A stretch of 11,489 bases of DNA from Clostridia bacterium. Lineage in GTDB: Bacteria; Bacillota; Clostridia; Lachnospirales; Lachnospiraceae. Below the pieces are notes generated by a model. The model was not told where the DNA came from, made no database searches, and saw only the letters and a program-made list of their open reading frames with translations. Positions 7,121-11,489 of this stretch are shown one piece after another. Location of the stretch: the NCBI GenBank assembly GCA_026000755.1, contig BNZC01000030.1, positions 1 through 11,489 on the forward strand, in the 5' to 3' direction. Numbering within the stretch: position 1 is the stretch's first letter; each line of letters starts with the position of its first letter. Position numbers and translations under genes: made by a program.

Positions 7121-7186
7121 TGGCATTTGCCAAAGAATTTATCATAGGTTTTGCCTTGCAAAACCATTTGCGGAACGGATTCCGCA
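7119..7186. repeat. Three consecutive perfect small hairpins upstream of glgP
   Basis: TTTGGCA-TT-TGCCAAA (7119-7134), GGTTTTGC-CTT-GCAAAACC (7147-7165) and TGCGGAA-CGGA-TTCCGCA (7169-7186) are three exact inverted repeats with loops of 2, 3 and 4 bases, packed into 68 bases. They end 20 bases before the glgP ribosome binding site AGGAGG (7207-7212). I could not find a convincing promoter between them and glgP. They may belong to the glgP leader or mark binding sites for a dimeric regulator. Confidence 0.55.
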
Positions 7187-7217
7187 GAACTATCTATCAT
7201 ACAACTAGGAGGTATAT

Positions 7218-9680
7218 ATGCAGAAGAACGTGATTGACAAGGAGCATTTCAAACAAGGTGTAAAGGATTGTGTAAAACAGCTCTACCGCAAAACCATCGA
7301 AGAGGCATCCCCACAGGAAATTTATCAGGCAGTTGCCCACATCGTGGAAGAACACGTGGTGGATCGTTGGATTGCAACCCAGAAGACCATCAATGAGAAG
7401 AACGCCAAGATTGTGTACTATATGTCCATGGAATTTCTCATGGGGCGTGCTTTGGGAAACAACTTGATTAATTTGTGTGCTTATGAAGAAATCAAAGAAG
7501 CTTTGGATGAACTCGGGTTGGATTTGAATGCTTTAGAGGACGAGGAGCCGGATCCGGCTTTGGGAAATGGCGGTCTTGGACGTTTGGCAGCCTGTTTTAT
7601 GGAGTCTTTGGCAACCTTGGGCTACCCGGCATATGGCTGTGGAATCCGCTATCGTTACGGTATGTTCAAGCAGAAAATCGAAGATGGTTTTCAATTGGAA
7701 GCACCCGATAACTGGTTGAAAAATGGCTATCCTTTTGAACTTCGCAGACACGAATACTCCTATGAGGTGAAATTCGGCGGTTATGTGCGTGCAGATAAAA
7801 AGGACGGAGAAACCCGTTTCGTGCAGGAAGGACATCAGTCCGTTACCGCTGTGCCTTACGATATGCCTATTATCGGCTACAACAATAACGTTGTCAACAG
7901 CTTAATGATTTGGGATGCAGAGGCGGTTGAGGTATTTGGTTTAGAGGCCTTTGAAAAAGGCAATTACCAGTTGGCAGTAGAGCAGGATAACTTGGCAAAG
8001 AACCTGGTTGAGGTGCTTTACCCGGCGGACAATCATGTGCAAGGTAAAGAGTTGCGTTTGAAACAACAGTATTTCTTTGTGTCAGCAAGCTTACAGCGTA
8101 TTATTGCCCGTTTCAAAAAATACAATACAAAGCTAAGCAAGCTTCCCGATAAGGTGGCGATTCAGATGAATGATACCCATCCTACGGTAGCCGTAGCAGA
8201 GCTTATGCGAATCCTGATGGATGAAGAGCATCTTGATTGGGATGATGCATGGGAGATTACGACAAAGACTTGTGCTTACACGAACCATACCATCATGTCA
8301 GAGGCACTTGAGAAATGGCCGGTTGACATCTTTAAGAGGCTTTTGCCTCGCATTTACCAGATTGTGGAAGAAATCAACCGTCGTTTCCTCTTGGCGATTG
8401 AAGTGAAGTTCCCGGGGGATCAGGAAAAAGCGAAACGCATGGCTATCCTTGCAGACAATCAGGTGAAAATGGCGCACCTTGCCATTGCAGCGGGTCATTC
8501 GGTAAATGGTGTGGCAAGGCTGCATACAGAGATCTTAAAAGAGCGTGAACTCCATGATTTCTATAAGATGTATCCGAAGAAATTTAACAACAAGACCAAC
8601 GGCATTACCCAGAGAAGATTCCTATGTCATGGCAATCCCTTGCTTGCAAGTTGGGTGACCAAGCACATTGGTGACGGATGGATTACCGATCTTTCGCAAA
8701 TGAAGAAGTTAGAGCCTTTGGCGGAGGATGCTAAGGAACAGAAGGCATTTATGGAAATCAAACGTCAGAACAAACTGCGTTTGGCGAAATACATCAAGGA
8801 AAATAACGGCATTGATGTAGATCCGGATTCCATTTTTGATGTGCAGATTAAACGACTGCATGAGTACAAGAGGCAGTTGCTGAATATTCTGCATGTTATG
8901 CACCTGTATAATCAATTAAAGGAGAATCCAAGCCTTAAGATTTATCCCAGAACCTTTATTTTCGGTGCTAAGGCGGCAGCCAGCTATCGGATTGCGAAGC
9001 TTACCATTAAGCTGATTAACGCAGTCGCTCAGGTAGTAAATAACGATGCGACTATCGGCGGTCAGCTAAAGGTTGTATTTATTGAGGATTACAAGGTGTC
9101 AAATGCCGAGATCATCTTTGCGGCATCGGATGTCAGCGAGCAGATTTCAACGGCAAGCAAGGAAGCTTCCGGCACGGGAAATATGAAATTCATGTTAAAC
9201 GGAGCCGTAACTATCGGCACTATGGATGGAGCCAATGTCGAGATTGTAGAAGAAGTGGGTGTGGAAAATGCTGTCATTTTCGGTTTAAGCTCGGATGAAG
9301 TGATCCAATTAGAGAAGACCAGAAGCTATGATCCCGTGCAGATTTTCAATGAGGACAAAGACTTAGCACAGGTGATCGCACAGCTGATTAACGGCTTCTA
9401 TTCGCCGAGTAACCCGGAGCTGTTCCGTCCGCTGTACAACTCTTTGCTTAACAAATTGGATACCCAGTATGCGGATACCTACTTCGTATTGAAAGATTTC
9501 CATTCCTATGTGGCGGCGCAGAAGAAGATTGAAGAAGCGTATGCAGACAAGGACAAATGGGCGAAGATGGCAATTTTGAATGTGGCACGTTCGGGTAAGT
9601 TTACCTCGGATCGTACCATAGAGGAATATGTGGAGGATATTTGGGAACTGGATAAGATTAAAGTTTCCTTGCCGGAGTAA
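7218..9680 (+). CDS. glgP: Glycogen/starch/maltodextrin phosphorylase
   Basis: The enzyme splits alpha-1,4 glucosidic bonds at non-reducing ends with phosphate, releasing glucose-1-phosphate from glycogen or maltodextrin in the cytoplasm. It belongs to the GT35 phosphorylases. The 820-residue length is typical of bacterial members. Visible blocks are YYMSMEFLMGRALGNN (67-82), DPALGNGGLGRLAACFMES (112-130), QMNDTHP (316-322), IKRLHEYKRQ (544-553) and the pyridoxal phosphate site EASGTGNMKFMLNG, in which K657 is the expected cofactor lysine. MDGANVEI follows at 669-676. ATG 7218 has AGGAGG five bases upstream. The N-terminal segment lacks an obvious regulatory phosphoserine motif of the animal muscle type. 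No other glycogen genes are adjacent, so the gene stands alone between two terminator-like hairpins. Whether glycogen or maltodextrin is preferred cannot be read from the sequence. Confidence 0.96.
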   Translation: MQKNVIDKEHFKQGVKDCVKQLYRKTIEEASPQEIYQAVAHIVEEHVVDRWIATQKTINEKNAKIVYYMSMEFLMGRALGNNLINLCAYEEIKEALDELGLDLNALEDEEPDPALGNGGLGRLAACFMESLATLGYPAYGCGIRYRYGMFKQKIEDGFQLEAPDNWLKNGYPFELRRHEYSYEVKFGGYVRADKKDGETRFVQEGHQSVTAVPYDMPIIGYNNNVVNSLMIWDAEAVEVFGLEAFEKGNYQLAVEQDNLAKNLVEVLYPADNHVQGKELRLKQQYFFVSASLQRIIARFKKYNTKLSKLPDKVAIQMNDTHPTVAVAELMRILMDEEHLDWDDAWEITTKTCAYTNHTIMSEALEKWPVDIFKRLLPRIYQIVEEINRRFLLAIEVKFPGDQEKAKRMAILADNQVKMAHLAIAAGHSVNGVARLHTEILKERELHDFYKMYPKKFNNKTNGITQRRFLCHGNPLLASWVTKHIGDGWITDLSQMKKLEPLAEDAKEQKAFMEIKRQNKLRLAKYIKENNGIDVDPDSIFDVQIKRLHEYKRQLLNILHVMHLYNQLKENPSLKIYPRTFIFGAKAAASYRIAKLTIKLINAVAQVVNNDATIGGQLKVVFIEDYKVSNAEIIFAASDVSEQISTASKEASGTGNMKFMLNGAVTIGTMDGANVEIVEEVGVENAVIFGLSSDEVIQLEKTRSYDPVQIFNEDKDLAQVIAQLINGFYSPSNPELFRPLYNSLLNKLDTQYADTYFVLKDFHSYVAAQKKIEEAYADKDKWAKMAILNVARSGKFTSDRTIEEYVEDIWELDKIKVSLPE

Positions 9681-9689
9681 GACCGGATG

Positions 9690-9720
9690 TTATAGGACAG
9701 CGATAGGTGCTGTCCTATAA
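9690..9720 (+). terminator. glgP terminator-like hairpin, 12 perfect pairs
   Basis: TTATAGGACAGC (9690-9701) and GCTGTCCTATAA (9709-9720) are exact reverse complements around a 7-base loop, 9 bases after the glgP stop. The tail TGTTATTGCT is only moderately T-rich. Termination of glgP and separation from the next unit is the likely role. Confidence 0.65.
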
Positions 9721-9804
9721 TGTTATTGCTAAGTCGTAAAGTAAAAGAGAAAATTGCCGATATATACATAAGAATAGACATAGAAAGGGTAAGGATAAAA
9801 TAGT

Positions 9805-10170
9805 ATGGAAGCAAATCGTGGTGAAGAATTAGAAGCATTAGAGGTGTTGAAAGATTACAATCCCAAGATGGAGAAAGCCTTAGGAGAAATCATTCCGGAA
9901 CTTCGCGGGGAGAAGAAAGAAGATACCGCAGAGTACGTGAATCATGTCTTTAAGGGGATCAACTGGGAGTTACAGGTGGTAAATGGCACCCTTTCTCTCT
10001 TAAATGAGAAAGGCGCACAGATTGACAAGGCATCCTTAAACCGGATTGTAGAGGAGATTAACGATGCCTATACATCAAAAAATGATGCCGTGTTGGCGGA
10101 TTTGGTAGAGCGTCAGTTGCTGCCATTTGTTCAGAAACTGCAAGGGGATATTGTGCAGGCATTGGCGTAG
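9805..10170 (+). CDS. Small acidic helical protein of unknown function
   Basis: The 121-residue product is soluble by appearance: no signal peptide, no membrane segment, many E, D and K, and no cysteine. It reads as four or five amphipathic helices, including VFKGINWELQVVNGTLSLL (residues 48-66) and a C-terminal part with NDAVLADLVERQLLPFVQKL. This last pattern faintly recalls small Bacillota helical proteins ending in a LADLLEYEL-P-type helix (the DUF8042-like type). That is recollection, not evidence. ATG 9805 has AAGGA at 9791-9795, nine bases away. The stop codon overlaps the ribosome binding site of the next gene, only 9 bases away, so both are probably translated from one mRNA. A convincing promoter in 9721-9804 was not found. 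Function is unknown. Confidence 0.75.
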   Translation: MEANRGEELEALEVLKDYNPKMEKALGEIIPELRGEKKEDTAEYVNHVFKGINWELQVVNGTLSLLNEKGAQIDKASLNRIVEEINDAYTSKNDAVLADLVERQLLPFVQKLQGDIVQALA

Positions 10171-10179
10171 GAGGATCGC

Positions 10180-11202
10180 ATGAATATTTTATTTATCGGA
10201 GGAACAGGCAGAATCAGCACCGCAATTTCAAAGGCTATCTTAGCGGATGAGAAGCACACACTTTATTTGATCAATCGTGGAAATCGCACACCCAAAGGGC
10301 TGGAGAAGGCAATCCAGATTCAAGGGGATATCAACGATGAGGCAAGCATTGCAAAGAAACTCGAAGGCTTAAGCTTTGATGCGGTGGCGGATTTTATCGC
10401 TTTTGAACCTGCCAGTTTAGAGCGTGATTACCGTCTGTTTAAGGGGAAGACCAAGCAGTTTGTATTTATCAGTTCCGCCTCTGCCTATCAGAAGCCCCCT
10501 GCCCATTATGAGATTACAGAAAGCACTCCCCTTGTTAATCCCTACTGGGAATATTCCAGGCAAAAGATTGCAGGAGAGGAATATCTCATGGATTTATACC
10601 GCAAAGAGGGATTTCCGATTACCATCGTGCGGCCAAGCCATACCTATGATGAGCGTTCCGTAGCGGTGGGCGTTCACGGAAATAAGGGCAGTTGGCAGAT
10701 TGTGGATCGTATGTTAAAAGGCAAACCTGTCATTGTACATGGAGATGGAGCATCCTTGTGGACAATGACCCATAACAGCGATTTTGCCAAGGGTTTTATC
10801 GGACTTTTAGGCAATATCCATGCCATTGGGGAAAGCGTTCATATTACTTCCGATGAAAGCCTGACATGGAATCAGATTTACGGTACCCTTGCAAGTGCTT
10901 TGGGCGTGGAATATAAACCTTACTATGTACCCTCTGATTTTCTGGCGGCAGTCAGCGATTACGACCTGTATGGGGGCTTACTGGGTGATAAGGCAAATAG
11001 TGTAGTTTTTGACAATAGCAAGCTCAAACGCTTGGTACCGGGTTTTGTAGCCACCAAACGTGTGGATCAAGGCATAGCCGAAACTGTAAAATACATCTTA
11101 GCACACGAAGAATGCCAGACGAAGGATGAGGAATTTGATCAGTGGTGCGACTCTGTGATAGAGGCATTGGAAGAAGCGAAGAAGAAATTGCAGAAAGTGT
11201 GA
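10180..11202 (+). CDS. NAD(P)-dependent epimerase/dehydratase-like protein (extended SDR)
   Basis: The 340-residue protein starts with a Rossmann beta strand and the nucleotide-binding motif FIGGTGRIS (5-13), in which the third glycine of the usual GxxGxxG is replaced by serine. NRG at 32-34 and GDIND at 49-53 fit cofactor contacts. FISSASAY (96-103) and Y125-S-R-Q-K129 give the serine and the YxxxK catalytic pair of extended short-chain dehydrogenases. RPSHTY (151-156) and HGDGASLWTMTH (187-198) are typical of the epimerase substrate half. The C-terminal helix is charged and lysine-rich. ATG 10180 has AGGAGG (10169-10174), overlapping the previous stop codon. The family includes sugar-nucleotide epimerases, reductases and the CSP41-like branch of chloroplast RNA-binding proteins. 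No sugar-nucleotide pathway genes are nearby, so the substrate is not predicted. Confidence 0.88.
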   Translation: MNILFIGGTGRISTAISKAILADEKHTLYLINRGNRTPKGLEKAIQIQGDINDEASIAKKLEGLSFDAVADFIAFEPASLERDYRLFKGKTKQFVFISSASAYQKPPAHYEITESTPLVNPYWEYSRQKIAGEEYLMDLYRKEGFPITIVRPSHTYDERSVAVGVHGNKGSWQIVDRMLKGKPVIVHGDGASLWTMTHNSDFAKGFIGLLGNIHAIGESVHITSDESLTWNQIYGTLASALGVEYKPYYVPSDFLAAVSDYDLYGGLLGDKANSVVFDNSKLKRLVPGFVATKRVDQGIAETVKYILAHEECQTKDEEFDQWCDSVIEALEEAKKKLQKV

Positions 11203-11252
11203 GTTGCTAATTGAGGCAACCGTGTGCCTATAACCTAAATTGATTTTATTCG

Positions 11253-11300
11253 CTGTATGGGGAGTGGAAAATGAAAAGATACTTTCCGCTCTCCATACAG
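11253..11300. repeat. Long hairpin, 18 continuous pairs, after the epimerase gene
   Basis: The arms 11253-11270 (CTGTATGGGGAGTGGAAA) and 11283-11300 (TTTCCGCTCTCCATACAG) pair along all 18 positions with two G-T wobbles and a 12-base loop. Neither strand has a T tract after the stem. It begins 51 bases after the epimerase stop codon. It may serve as a 3' stabilising structure or atypical terminator, or be a dispersed palindromic repeat. Confidence 0.6.
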
Positions 11301-11391
11301 TATAATCCTTGCCACCATATTGAATGGAAAGAAAAAAATGTTGATTTTTCTTGTGAGAGTGTTATAACCCGAGTTTGCCACTTGTAAGGAC

Positions 11392-11420
11392 AAAATGGAG
11401 TCCTTAGGGACTCCATTTTT
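11392..11420 (+). terminator. Classical intrinsic terminator
   Basis: AAAATGGAGTCC (11392-11403), loop TTAG, GGACTCCATTTT (11408-11419), then a T run (T at 11416-11420) followed by ATC. Twelve pairs plus T-run make this the most canonical terminator of the window. The A run on the left arm means it could also work for a transcript from the right on the minus strand. It lies 190 bases after the epimerase gene, so it may end a separate short RNA or a converging gene outside the window. Confidence 0.75.
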
Positions 11421-11489
11421 ATCAATAAATATGCGGTTTTCCTTGTATTTACAGACTTTGAAAATTCTTGAGAAAATGTGCCTACACTA

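Noticed and set aside
3618..11376. Shared 11-mer AAACTCGGGTT (3618-3628) and its reverse complement (11366-11376) as related elements
   Set aside because: Flanking bases do not match, and isolated 11-base matches are expected by chance in a window of this size.
11235..11489. Stop-free minus-strand frame from the right edge (stop at 11237-11235)
   Set aside because: It runs through the terminator and the long hairpin, has no ribosome binding site with a start, and resembles no protein I recognise, so it is likely chance openness of AT-rich DNA.

Overview
The window looks like a chromosomal segment of a low-to-moderate G+C Gram-positive anaerobe, most likely a member of the Clostridia close to Lachnospiraceae. 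This rests on protein character: a clostridial-type SecA, an IleS of the GWDTHGLPVE type and a glycogen phosphorylase that read like Lachnospiraceae homologues. Strong AGGAGG ribosome binding sites and TTGNNN/TATAAT promoters fit. No phylogeny could be run.

Layout, left to right. A DUF454/YbaN-like membrane protein runs in from the left edge (1-386). A 481-base gap follows. It holds a candidate small RNA on the minus strand (about 602 down to 396) with a perfect TTGACA-17-TATACT promoter and a hairpin at its 3' end. It also holds the plus-strand secA promoter, with an extended -10. secA (868-3480) comes next. Between secA and ileS sits a 186-base non-autonomous element (MITE-like, 3489-3674). 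It has perfect 11-base terminal inverted repeats and perfect 8-base direct repeats directly outside them, and it landed right at the secA stop codon. ileS (3773-7057) has its own promoter just upstream and a G-rich terminator. A short stretch of three perfect hairpins precedes glgP (7218-9680), which ends in a 12-bp hairpin. A two-gene unit closes the coding part: a small acidic helical protein of unknown function (9805-10170) and an NAD-dependent epimerase/dehydratase-like protein (10180-11202), 9 bases apart. The right end (11203-11489) is non-coding as far as can be seen and carries a long hairpin and a classical terminator.

The genes are mostly independent housekeeping functions (protein export, tRNA charging, glycogen breakdown) with separate transcription signals. 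Only the last two look like an operon. The usual secA-prfB adjacency of Bacillota is absent.

The most interesting items are the purine-rich minus-strand RNA with three degenerate GAGGUA-containing modules, the MITE-like element with its target-site duplication, and in-frame extra segments in two universal proteins. The IleS segment contains an internal duplication; the SecA one lies just before the Walker A region.
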